Origin: Candidatus Mcinerneyibacteriota bacterium
GTDB taxonomy: Bacteria > Macinerneyibacteriota > Macinerneyibacteria > Macinerneyibacteriales > DSCS01
Direction of reading: 5' to 3'
Length of the DNA stretch: 63,916 bases
Assembly: GCA_016937175.1 (NCBI GenBank)
Contig: JAFGWL010000025.1
Location: 1-63,916 of the forward strand
Part shown: positions 34,218 to 42,313 of the stretch, one piece after another
Position numbering within the stretch: position 1 is the first letter of the stretch
How the letters are laid out: every line of letters starts with the position of its first letter
Notes under the pieces: model-generated
Seen by the model: only the letters and a program-made list of their open reading frames with translations
Told to the model about the DNA's origin: nothing
Databases searched by the model: none
Made by a program: the position numbers and the translations under genes

Positions 34218-34221
34218 CCCT

Positions 34222-36345
34222 TTATGTGATAATCTCGATTTTTTCCACTGAGGGATCCACCTCTCTTAGTTTTCCGGAAAAATCGATGACATAATTCCTC
34301 ATTTTCGAAGCAAGTACAAATCCCTCCCCCCACTTGTCGTGGTAGACTTTCATCCCGGTCTTCAATTTGACACGCTGAAAGGCAGTTCTGTTTCCCCTCT
34401 CTTCCTTTCGCCCGGCAGGAACCAGGATTTTTCCGGCCTCCTCCTTATGCTCCGGGGGGATCTCGTCGAGAAAGCGGGAAGGCTTAGAAAAAGATCCATC
34501 TCCGGAAAAGATAAAAGACGAGGCACGATTGAATGTGGAGGGTGCCTGGGCATAGGTAAGGATCACTCGCTTCCTGGCCCTTGTGAGACCTACATAGAAA
34601 AGACGACGCTCCTCTTCCAGTTCTTCATAACTTCCCTGCGAGTTGGCATGAGGAAGGATATTGTCTTCCAGCCCTGAAATAATCACGGAATCATACTCCA
34701 GTCCTTTGGCTTTATGCAGTGTCATAACACTAACAGCCTCAGCCTCTTCCCGGCCCAGCAAGTCGATATCCTGAATAAGAGTCACTTCACTCAGGTAATG
34801 GGCCAGATCCGGGTGTTCTGCAGAAGATTCATATTCGTAGATATCATTCATCAGCTCGATGACGTTTTCCCACCTTTCACCGGCATCCTCATACTCATCA
34901 TTCAGATATTGCTGATACCCAAGCTCTTTCAAAAGCTGTTCCAGCCCTTTTCCAAGCCCCTCTTCGTCAAAAACGGCTTTGACCCGGTCGATCAGGGACA
35001 CAAAGGGTATCAAGGCTTTGAGGACCCTCGGAGAGAGAGTGTCGTCAGCGGCCAGGTCTCTGAGCGAAGCCCCTTCTCTTGTGATCTTTGTGAGGATCAG
35101 GTCAAGGCTCTGTTTGCCGAGCCCCCTTTTTGGTGTATTGACGATCCTCCCCAGGCTGACCAGGTCACGCTCATTATTCAAGACTTTGAGATAGGCAAGT
35201 ATATCCCGGACTTCTTTCCTGTCGAAAAAACGGAGGGCTCCGATGATCTTATAAGGGATCTTGCTGCTTCTCAGCCCCTTCTCGATATCCCTTGTAAAGG
35301 CGTTTGTACGGACAAAGACGGCGATCTCGGAAAGCTTCTCCCCCTTCTGTTTCAATCCCATGATCTCACGGGCCACGGCCAGTCCCTCCGACTCCCTGTC
35401 GGGGTTCGGGATCACCCTGATCTTCTCCCCTCCCACTTTTGTCGTCCAAAGGGCTTTGTCTTTACGGAAGGTATTGTTTCGTATCACACTGTTTGCAGCC
35501 TGGAGGATAAGAGGTGTAGAGCGGTAATTCTGTTCAAGTTTGATGATCCTGGCCTGCGGAAAAGACTCTTCAAAGCGGAAGATATTATCTGCAGAGGCCC
35601 CTCTCCAGCTGTAGATGGATTGGTCTTCATCCCCCACAGCGCAGATCCCAGTTTTTCCCTGCCCCAGGAGTTCTATAAAGTCAAATTGGATCCGGTTTGT
35701 ATCCTGATATTCGTCTACCAGGATATAGTTAAAGTAATTGTTATAATATTCTCTTATCTCTTTATTATTCTTGAGGATATCAACAGTAAAGCAAAGGATA
35801 TTATCGAAATCAACGGCGTTGGCTTCCAGAAGCCTCTCTTCGTATCGAGCTGCGATCCGTTTAAGGAAGGGATCCTCACATTCCAGGGCCAGGGATTCAC
35901 CGTCCTGTTTAGCCCGGGATATGGCATTGAGGGTCCGGGCCACTTCAGATCGTGTGAGAGAAGCCTCCTCTTCTTTGGCCAGATCTTTGACCAGAGAGAG
36001 TTGATCATCTCTGTCATAGATAATGAAATTATTCTCAAGACCGGCCTTTTCAGGGTAACGCCTGAGTATCCTCAGTGAAATCGAATGAAATGTCCCTACC
36101 CAGGCATTTCTGATATCGATGGAGGGAACCAGTCGTGAGATCCTTTCTTTCATCTCTCCGGCCGCTTTATTGGTGAAAGTAACCGCCAGGCTCTTGGAAG
36201 GAAAAACCCCCCGGGAAATCAGCCAGGCGATCTTATGGGTGATCACCCTTGTCTTCCCTGATCCGGCTCCTGCCAAGATAAGCAGCGGAGACTGGTCACA
36301 GAGGACCGCCTCTTTCTGCTGTTCATTCAATTCTTCCAGTATCAT
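34222..36345 (-). CDS. pcrA: UvrD/PcrA-type superfamily 1 DNA helicase
   Basis: A 707-residue 3'-to-5' DNA helicase involved in repair and in removing stalled complexes. Motif I ILAGAGSGKT (about residues 23-32), Ia TFTNKAAGEMKERI, II LVDEYQDTN, III AVGDEDQSIYSWRGA, IV LEQNYRS, V SVMTLHKAKGLEYD and VI LFYVGLTRARKR are all there. The C-terminal GMKVYHDKWGEGFV is the PcrA/UvrD-type tudor-like tail that touches RNA polymerase. I choose the ATG at 36345, just after AGGAGG; an ATG 21 nt upstream lacks one. It may have a promoter of its own, but none is convincing. Confidence 0.94.
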   Translation of the reverse strand: MILEELNEQQKEAVLCDQSPLLILAGAGSGKTRVITHKIAWLISRGVFPSKSLAVTFTNKAAGEMKERISRLVPSIDIRNAWVGTFHSISLRILRRYPEKAGLENNFIIYDRDDQLSLVKDLAKEEEASLTRSEVARTLNAISRAKQDGESLALECEDPFLKRIAARYEERLLEANAVDFDNILCFTVDILKNNKEIREYYNNYFNYILVDEYQDTNRIQFDFIELLGQGKTGICAVGDEDQSIYSWRGASADNIFRFEESFPQARIIKLEQNYRSTPLILQAANSVIRNNTFRKDKALWTTKVGGEKIRVIPNPDRESEGLAVAREIMGLKQKGEKLSEIAVFVRTNAFTRDIEKGLRSSKIPYKIIGALRFFDRKEVRDILAYLKVLNNERDLVSLGRIVNTPKRGLGKQSLDLILTKITREGASLRDLAADDTLSPRVLKALIPFVSLIDRVKAVFDEEGLGKGLEQLLKELGYQQYLNDEYEDAGERWENVIELMNDIYEYESSAEHPDLAHYLSEVTLIQDIDLLGREEAEAVSVMTLHKAKGLEYDSVIISGLEDNILPHANSQGSYEELEEERRLFYVGLTRARKRVILTYAQAPSTFNRASSFIFSGDGSFSKPSRFLDEIPPEHKEEAGKILVPAGRKEERGNRTAFQRVKLKTGMKVYHDKWGEGFVLASKMRNYVIDFSGKLREVDPSVEKIEIIT

Positions 36346-36424
36346 TTTCCTCCTGACGTCTTTCATTGTATTAGATGCGTCAACATTAACGACACAAATT
36401 TTCGGCTTTTGGAAAAGGATCCTT

Positions 36425-37000
36425 TTACATGGGGCGGATCATAGCCTCCAGGCTCTTCCACAGCTCCCGGCCCTCTGCCGAAAGATCATTTTTATAACCA
36501 CTGAACTTCCATTTCTGTACAAGAAGCCTCAGTGAGCCCATCAAAAGGATGAAGAGGTGCTCCTCTTTGACATCAAGCCGGATTTTCCCCTGATCCATCC
36601 CCTTTCGGAGATAAGACAGGATAGCTTTCTGATGTCTTTCCATCATCCCTTTGACTTGAAGGCCGAAAGAGGGGTCCGACAAAAGCTCATTATTCAAAAG
36701 GACAGCTGACAGGGCCGGAAACCGGGCAAAGGTATCACAACGGTCCAGAAAAAAGGCCCTGACAGCTTCCAACGGCGATTCAGCATTCCCGGCTTCTTCG
36801 AGGGCTCTCGCGGCATCTTCTTCAAAAAGGCCGGCCACACCGGCCAGGATCTCATTTTTAGACCTGAAATGTTTATATAGGGCTGCATCAGAGATCTTGA
36901 ACTGCCCTGCAATATCTTTCATGGTGACAGCACCCAGACCCTTTTCTGCCATGAGGTTCAGTGTCGCCCTGACAATCTCTTTCTGCCGTCGGCTCATCAT
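36425..37000 (-). CDS. TetR/AcrR-family transcriptional regulator
   Basis: A 191-residue repressor-like protein. The N-terminal helix-turn-helix is clear (AEKGLGAVTMKDIAGQFKIS followed by DAALYKHFRSKNEILAG); the C-terminal ligand domain is unspecific. It follows the glycosyltransferase gene by 4 nt, at the end of the long run that begins with yhhQ, so its target could be a neighbouring gene or a distant one. A palindrome AAAAGGATCCTTTT follows its stop codon and may end the transcript weakly. Confidence 0.87.
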   Translation of the reverse strand: MMSRRQKEIVRATLNLMAEKGLGAVTMKDIAGQFKISDAALYKHFRSKNEILAGVAGLFEEDAARALEEAGNAESPLEAVRAFFLDRCDTFARFPALSAVLLNNELLSDPSFGLQVKGMMERHQKAILSYLRKGMDQGKIRLDVKEEHLFILLMGSLRLLVQKWKFSGYKNDLSAEGRELWKSLEAMIRPM

Positions 37001-37004
37001 CTTA

Positions 37005-38003
37005 TCACCCGAGAGAATCGATATCTATCTTCGACAGAAGAAAGAAAAAGAGGGAAAAAACAAAAAAGAGCAGCATGTAGACCAGAAATGCTTCGTTGGC
37101 TTCAAGAGAGACAGCGATAAGGGCCGATTCTCCCATGATAATAGATAAAAAATAACTCACGAGCAAAATCGCGCTATGGGGAAACCCGGCGGCCTTGAGA
37201 CGGAACGCAAAATGGTCTTTGCTGCCGTAAAAAGGCGATTTCCCTTTAGAGAGGCGCAGGACAGAGACCAGGATAGTCTCATAAATGGGAAGCCACAGGA
37301 TCAGGACCGGAGAGATAAGGGCCAGTTTATTCGTTACGGTGAAGGAGCCGGTAATGGAATACCCCGCCAGGAGAAAACCCAAAGCCAGGCTCCCGGCATC
37401 CCCCATAAAGATGCGGGCCGGCGGAAAATTGAATATGAGAAAAGCCGCCAGGGAGGCAGCGAGAAAAAGAAGAAAGAGATTTCCGTCTCCGTTACTGAAA
37501 AAAAGAAAAAAGGCGGCTATGGCGGCGATCCCTCCGCATAGGCCGTCCATGATATCGATAAGGTTGAAGGCATTGGTCACCCCGACGATCCAAAGCAGGG
37601 TCAAAGCTATGTTGGCCCACAGCGGAAGGAAGAAGATATCCAGACGTATTCCGAGAAGGACAATCCCCGCAGCTGTAACCGTCTGGATGATAAATTTCGT
37701 TCGGGGCCTGATCTTTTTCACATCATCGACGACCCCGGTGATCATCATGATCCCCCCTCCGATTAAAAGGATCCCCTCCTGACGGGGGATGTTATAGGAG
37801 GAAAAAAGGGCGTAAAGAAGCGTAGCTGTAAAAGAAGCCAGGATGAAGGCAGGCCCGCCCAGATAAGGGGTAGCTTTTTTGTGAAGCTTTACACTGCTGT
37901 CAGGACGGTCCAGGATCCCGTAACGGAGAGCCAGATAACGGAAGAAAAGAGTAAACAGGTAAGAGAGTATAAAACTTCCGGCGAGAGCTATGCTTAACAT
38001 CAT
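37005..38003 (-). CDS. Undecaprenyl-phosphate sugar-1-phosphate transferase (WecA/TagO-like)
   Basis: A 332-residue integral membrane enzyme with about ten helices, of the MraY/WecA family. Signatures: an early DRPDSSVKLHKKATPYLGGP, GVVDDVKK with the Mg-binding Asp pair, NAFNLIDIMDGLCGG, and NFPPARIFMGDAGSLALGF. This set fits WecA/TagO (transfer of GlcNAc-1-phosphate to undecaprenyl phosphate) better than MraY. It would start synthesis of a surface polysaccharide. No other glycan gene is adjacent. It overlaps the alaX-like gene by 4 nt. Confidence 0.88.
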   Translation of the reverse strand: MMLSIALAGSFILSYLFTLFFRYLALRYGILDRPDSSVKLHKKATPYLGGPAFILASFTATLLYALFSSYNIPRQEGILLIGGGIMMITGVVDDVKKIRPRTKFIIQTVTAAGIVLLGIRLDIFFLPLWANIALTLLWIVGVTNAFNLIDIMDGLCGGIAAIAAFFLFFSNGDGNLFLLFLAASLAAFLIFNFPPARIFMGDAGSLALGFLLAGYSITGSFTVTNKLALISPVLILWLPIYETILVSVLRLSKGKSPFYGSKDHFAFRLKAAGFPHSAILLVSYFLSIIMGESALIAVSLEANEAFLVYMLLFFVFSLFFFLLSKIDIDSLG

Positions 38004-39160
38004 CTGCCCATCATCTCCTTCAGAAGCAGCTCAGGGTCCAGGTCCTGCGGGCAGTTTTTGATTCTGAAAAGTGTCTCGTTTCCTCCCCCTTTACCTCCAA
38101 ACCGTTGAAGAAGGATTTCACCCCAGCTTTGGACTGGATGAGAACCGTCAGAAAGAAGACAGAAAAAACCTAAAGCGGGCTGAAACAAAGCAACGACTTT
38201 CATCTTCTTATCCAGTAATCTGCGTCCCAGGGTACAAAGGAAAGCTTCGTCGCCCCAATCGAGAGAAGCAGCGGCATATCCATTTTCTTCGGCCATGCGG
38301 TCAGACAGAAGTTCTATGAGAAAAGAATCCGTTTTTTTCTTTTCACGGCTCCAGAAAGCTTTCTCCTCCAAAAGCCTCCTGACCCCATCGGGGCACTCTT
38401 TCTCAGGAAGGCTCAGGGCCCGGCGTATCTCTTCCATGTAAAGAGAGATCCTCTGAAAGTGTCTGAGCGCCCTATGCCCGAACAGAAAGGAGAGACGGAC
38501 CTGCCCCCCTCTTATCTTTTCCTGGCCGGTGATCTTGAAAAGCATCAGTTCACTGGTGTTATCTACATGGGTTCCGGCACACATGGAGAGGTCCACCCCC
38601 TCGATATTGACCAGACGGACCTCTTTCTCCATCTTCCCCTCTTTTCGGATCTTATACCGATGCAGGTCTTCGACATCGATCCAGAAGGAAGTCACCGGGT
38701 GATGCTCTCCGATAAGAGCATTGGCCTGCTCTTCCAGATGTTCGATCTCCCGGGGTGTGAAGGCATCTCTGGGAAGGTCTATTGTCGTCACCTCTTCAGA
38801 GATATGAAAACCCACAGTAGGGATCCTCCAGTCCCTGAGAAGAAGCGCTGAAAGAAGATGCTGCCCTGTATGCTGCTGCATATGGTCGATTCTTCTGGCA
38901 CTGTCTATGATCCCCCAGACATCATCCCCATGGCCTACGGGTGAATCTGTCACATGTACGATTTTGTCATCCTGGATTTGTACATCCAGGACGGGAGTGT
39001 CGTTTAACATCCCCCTGTCTGCAGGCTGCCCTCCCGATTCGGGATAAAACCATGTCCTGTCCAGGACAGTGTAATAAAGGCCCTTTTCTTCCCGGGTTGA
39101 GAGAAGGCGGGCGCTGAAATGGAATTTCCCGGGTTCATCATGACAGGGAAGCCTTTTCAT
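38000..39160 (-). CDS. Stand-alone alanyl-tRNA editing protein (AlaX-L type)
   Basis: A 386-residue free-standing relative of the editing part of alanyl-tRNA synthetase, which hydrolyses Ser-tRNA(Ala) or Gly-tRNA(Ala). The zinc site is formed by H97xxxH101 (HTGQH) and C194xxxH198 (CAGTH). FYPESGGQPADRG lies in the N-terminal beta domain. The C-terminal segment with FGGKGGGNETLF is a DHHA1/C-Ala domain, so this is the long AlaX form. It lies 1 nt after cvpA in a tightly packed operon. Confidence 0.9.
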   Translation of the reverse strand: MKRLPCHDEPGKFHFSARLLSTREEKGLYYTVLDRTWFYPESGGQPADRGMLNDTPVLDVQIQDDKIVHVTDSPVGHGDDVWGIIDSARRIDHMQQHTGQHLLSALLLRDWRIPTVGFHISEEVTTIDLPRDAFTPREIEHLEEQANALIGEHHPVTSFWIDVEDLHRYKIRKEGKMEKEVRLVNIEGVDLSMCAGTHVDNTSELMLFKITGQEKIRGGQVRLSFLFGHRALRHFQRISLYMEEIRRALSLPEKECPDGVRRLLEEKAFWSREKKKTDSFLIELLSDRMAEENGYAAASLDWGDEAFLCTLGRRLLDKKMKVVALFQPALGFFCLLSDGSHPVQSWGEILLQRFGGKGGGNETLFRIKNCPQDLDPELLLKEMMGR

Positions 39161-39161
39161 C

Positions 39162-39620
39162 TCAGCCCCCTATCAGTCCCAGTTGCCTCGAGGCCAGGAC
39201 AAGAAACTTGCCGATGAGTGATGATTTCATCACTTTTTCGGGAGTCACGATCTGAAAATGAAGCAGAAGAAGAAGAATGAACTCCAAAATAATCAAACCT
39301 TTGAGAATGCCGAAAAAAGCACCCATGGTCTTATCAACTGTCCGGACACTGTTATCCCCGCTGATGGCTTTCCTGATAAAAGAGAAGATAAGAAGAGAAA
39401 GAACGAAGGCCACAAAAAAGGCCAGGGCATAGGAAAGGAATTCTTTGGCCATGGTATTGGGCATGCTCCCGAAGACCATGTCTGCGGGGATGGTATAGAA
39501 GTTTCTGGCAGCCCAATAGGCGATAAGAAGGCTTGCCAGCTGGAATATCTCCATGAAGAAACCTTTTTTCATGGAAAAGGCTATGGAGATGAGGAGAAAA
39601 ACGACGAGCAGAACATCCAT
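39162..39620 (-). CDS. cvpA: CvpA-family membrane protein
   Basis: A 152-residue protein with four hydrophobic segments in the CvpA pattern: an N-terminal ISIAFSMKKGFFMEIFQLAS, then FLSYALAFFVAFVLSLLIFS and DKTMGAFFGILKGLIILEF (each under 21 residues). CvpA proteins are linked to colicin V production and envelope stress tolerance, but the biochemical role is not settled. In many bacteria cvpA lies near mutS2; not here. It sits between a cation exchanger gene and alaX. Confidence 0.85.
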   Translation of the reverse strand: MDVLLVVFLLISIAFSMKKGFFMEIFQLASLLIAYWAARNFYTIPADMVFGSMPNTMAKEFLSYALAFFVAFVLSLLIFSFIRKAISGDNSVRTVDKTMGAFFGILKGLIILEFILLLLLHFQIVTPEKVMKSSLIGKFLVLASRQLGLIGG

Positions 39621-39626
39621 TCCCCT

Positions 39627-40601
39627 TCATCTCCTAACATACATGAGCCAGAGGCCCAACAGATAGAGGCCCAGGATGAAAAATGTCTCAATATGTATTT
39701 TGAACCGGTCTTTCGCCGGTTTTTTCCGCATGATCCCGAAGATCATCAGGGAGACGAGGATGATGGAAAAGAGGGCGGGGATGATCTGATTGCCTTTAGG
39801 GTCGGCAAAGACACTGCCCTCTCTGTAGAGGAGGTCGGCAATAAAGATGATCCCGAGGTTGAAAAGGTTAGACCCCAGAATATTGCCTACGATCATGTCA
39901 TAAGCCCCCAGGCGGGCTGAAGAGACAGAGGTTATGACTTCAGGGAGAGAGGTCATAGCCGCCAGGAGAAGACCTCCGACAAAAGTCCGCCCGAGATTGG
40001 TGGACAGTGCTATCTTGTCGGCCAGGACAGTTGCGTAGCTTCCGGTGACTACGATGACACCGCCCAGCAACACAAACATGAGAAGAGCCGACGAAAGCTT
40101 GCTTGACACATACCGGGGAGCCTCGTCTTCGTTTTCTTTTTCAATATTCTTGTAACCTGTATACATGGCAGCAAGATAAAGCCCTCCGATGACCATAGAA
40201 AAGAGGCTGACATCCCAGACGGAGATATCAAATCCCAGCATAGCCATGATTGCAGACATGGTCGCCAGGATCATAAATCCGATATAGGTCATATTCTCTT
40301 TGGAGATCGAATAGAGTATGGGTTTCCTGACGATCAGGATCTCAAGGAAAGCGATGATGAAAATATTGAACATGTTGCTTCCCAGGATATTTCCCAGAGA
40401 GAGGTCCGGAGCGTTTCGTATCACAATGGCGCTGATGCTGGTAATGAGCTCAGGAAGAGAAGTCACAGCCGACAAGAGGATCAGTCCGATAAACCCCCGT
40501 CCCAGCTTGGTCTTTTCAGCGATGATATCGGCATAAACGGAAAGAAACCAGCCGGAAAAGATGATCATAAGAGCACACAGGGAAAATTGAAGATAAAGCA
40601 T
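39627..40601 (-). CDS. CaCA-family cation (Na+/Ca2+-type) exchanger
   Basis: A 324-residue membrane antiporter with two inverted halves. The alpha repeats are easily seen: SAVTSLPELITSISA with GNILGSNMFN, and AAMTSLPEVITSVSS with GNILGSNLFN; the glutamate in each TSLPE coordinates Ca2+ or Na+. About ten hydrophobic segments. It resembles bacterial YrbG/CaxA-type exchangers. The ion specificity cannot be read from the sequence. Confidence 0.92.
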   Translation of the reverse strand: MLYLQFSLCALMIIFSGWFLSVYADIIAEKTKLGRGFIGLILLSAVTSLPELITSISAIVIRNAPDLSLGNILGSNMFNIFIIAFLEILIVRKPILYSISKENMTYIGFMILATMSAIMAMLGFDISVWDVSLFSMVIGGLYLAAMYTGYKNIEKENEDEAPRYVSSKLSSALLMFVLLGGVIVVTGSYATVLADKIALSTNLGRTFVGGLLLAAMTSLPEVITSVSSARLGAYDMIVGNILGSNLFNLGIIFIADLLYREGSVFADPKGNQIIPALFSIILVSLMIFGIMRKKPAKDRFKIHIETFFILGLYLLGLWLMYVRR

Positions 40602-40610
40602 CTCTCTCCT

Positions 40611-41414
40611 TTAGCGCCGCGTAACTACAAAAGGGGACTCGATTTTCTTAAGGACTTTTTTTGCGGCCTGATACCCCTTTTCGTAAAGCTCTTCCAACCT
40701 ATCCAGCCCGTCATAGTCGATCTTGTCGATGGCGGGCGTCACGACGATATCCCCTTCGTCATCTCTTTTGCTTCGTTTGCGCCTCCGCCCCAGAAGATAG
40801 ATGGAATGGGCCATGATACGGAAGATAGTATCGGGGTTTTCGTCAAAATCGTAGAAATGGTCCAGAGAGACACCGATGACACGGGATGCTCCCATGTGAC
40901 GTGCCAGGCCCACGGGGACATTCTCCACCAATCCCCCGTCAACATAAGACTCTCCGTCGATCTCCACCGGGCTGAAGACCACGGGGACAGCGCAGCTGGC
41001 GGCTACAGCTCTGGCGAGAGGCCCCTGCGTCAGGTAGAGGGCACGTCCGCTGTTCAGATGTGTTGCCACACAACCGAAAGGCTTTTCCAGAGATTCAAAA
41101 GAGTTATGGGGAATATACCCTTTTATGATCTCTTCCAGTTTCGAAAGAGAAAATATGCCTTTTTTAGGAAGGTTGATCTTTAAAATATCTTTTTTCCGGA
41201 TCCCTTCAGCGATGTCATAGATCTCATCTGCTTTATATCCGGAAGCCCAAAGGGCTCCGATAATCGCCCCGACACTTGTCCCTGTCACAAGAGAAACGGG
41301 AATGTCATTTTCTTCCAGAACCTTAAGGACCCCTATATGGGCCAGTCCATGAGCGGCTCCCCCGCTCAGCGCCAGTCCTATCTTCTTTTTTGAGCGAAAA
41401 TGTATTCGTGCCAT
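40611..41414 (-). CDS. Patatin-like phospholipase (RssA-type)
   Basis: A 267-residue lipid acyl hydrolase. The oxyanion-hole loop GLALSGGAAHGLAHIGVL (residues ~13-30), the nucleophile elbow GTSVG and the catalytic Asp in YVDGGLVENVP complete the Ser-Asp dyad. The size and motifs are those of the bacterial RssA/YchK group. It starts one base inside the ftsY stop codon (TGATG), so it is translated by coupling. Confidence 0.92.
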   Translation of the reverse strand: MARIHFRSKKKIGLALSGGAAHGLAHIGVLKVLEENDIPVSLVTGTSVGAIIGALWASGYKADEIYDIAEGIRKKDILKINLPKKGIFSLSKLEEIIKGYIPHNSFESLEKPFGCVATHLNSGRALYLTQGPLARAVAASCAVPVVFSPVEIDGESYVDGGLVENVPVGLARHMGASRVIGVSLDHFYDFDENPDTIFRIMAHSIYLLGRRRKRSKRDDEGDIVVTPAIDKIDYDGLDRLEELYEKGYQAAKKVLKKIESPFVVTRR

Positions 41415-42313
41415 CAGGAAAACAACGCCTCCACAAAGGGGAGAGGCTCAAAGCGGTCCAGTTGATCCACGCCTTCACCCATCCCGACCAGTTTCACAGG
41501 TATATTATAAAGGGATTCTACGGAAAAGACAATACCCCCTTTGGAACTGCCGTCAAGCTTAGTCAGGATAAGGCCGGTAATACCCAGAGCCTCATGAAAC
41601 TCCCGCACCTGCTGCAGGACATTTTGCCCTGACGTGGCATCTACGACCAGAAGAGTCTCGGCCGGCTCCTCTCCGCTCTTTTTGATTAGGATCCGTTTGA
41701 TCTTGGCGATCTCATCCATGAGTCCCTTTTTTGTATGCATCCGCCCGGCAGTATCGATGAGAAGAACATCGTAGTCTCCCGAACGGGCTGTGTCCAGAGC
41801 TTCATAGACAAGAGCCGCAGGATCATGCCCATGTCCCTTGGCAATGACTTCGGCTCCTATCCTCTCTGCCCATTTCTCCATCTGCACGGATCCCGCTGCT
41901 CTGTAGGTGTCTCCGGCAGCGATGAGGATCTTGTGCCCCTTCTCTTTCAGAAAGCTTGCAACCTTTGCCACAGTAGTCGTTTTTCCGACTCCGTTGACCC
42001 CGACAAAAAGCAGTACAGCAGGTTTCTGCCGGGACAGGCTCAGCTCCCGCTCTTTAAGGGACAAGGATCCCAGCAGAGACTGGTGAAAGGCTTTCTCCAC
42101 TGAAAGCCCCTCTCTGACTCTCTCTTGGGCAGCACGGATCACTTTTTCTGCTGTCTCAACCCCGAGGTCAGCTCCGAGTAAAATATCTTCCATCTCTTCC
42201 AAAAAGGCTTCGTCCAAAAGAGAGCGGCCTTTGATCTTTTGCAAAAAGGCCGAAAATATACCTTTTTTCGTCTTTTCCAGTCCCCGGGAATATCTCTCAA
42301 AGATGGAACTCAT
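41414..42313 (-). CDS. ftsY: Signal recognition particle receptor FtsY
   Basis: A 299-residue SRP GTPase that docks ribosome-SRP complexes on the membrane. G1 FVGVNGVGKTTTVAK (about residues 103-117), G3 LIDTAGRMHTKKGLMDE, G4 LTKLDGSSKGG and the closing VGMGEGVDQLDRFEP are present. The acidic A domain of E. coli FtsY is missing and the N domain begins almost at once, as in many short FtsY proteins. It shares its first base with the smc stop codon. smc-ftsY neighbours are common. Confidence 0.96.
   Translation of the reverse strand: MSSIFERYSRGLEKTKKGIFSAFLQKIKGRSLLDEAFLEEMEDILLGADLGVETAEKVIRAAQERVREGLSVEKAFHQSLLGSLSLKERELSLSRQKPAVLLFVGVNGVGKTTTVAKVASFLKEKGHKILIAAGDTYRAAGSVQMEKWAERIGAEVIAKGHGHDPAALVYEALDTARSGDYDVLLIDTAGRMHTKKGLMDEIAKIKRILIKKSGEEPAETLLVVDATSGQNVLQQVREFHEALGITGLILTKLDGSSKGGIVFSVESLYNIPVKLVGMGEGVDQLDRFEPLPFVEALFS

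Noticed and set aside
34714-36078. A 454-codon frame on the plus strand opposite pcrA
   Set aside because: It is antisense to a complete helicase with all motifs; the product resembles no family and lacks a ribosome binding site.
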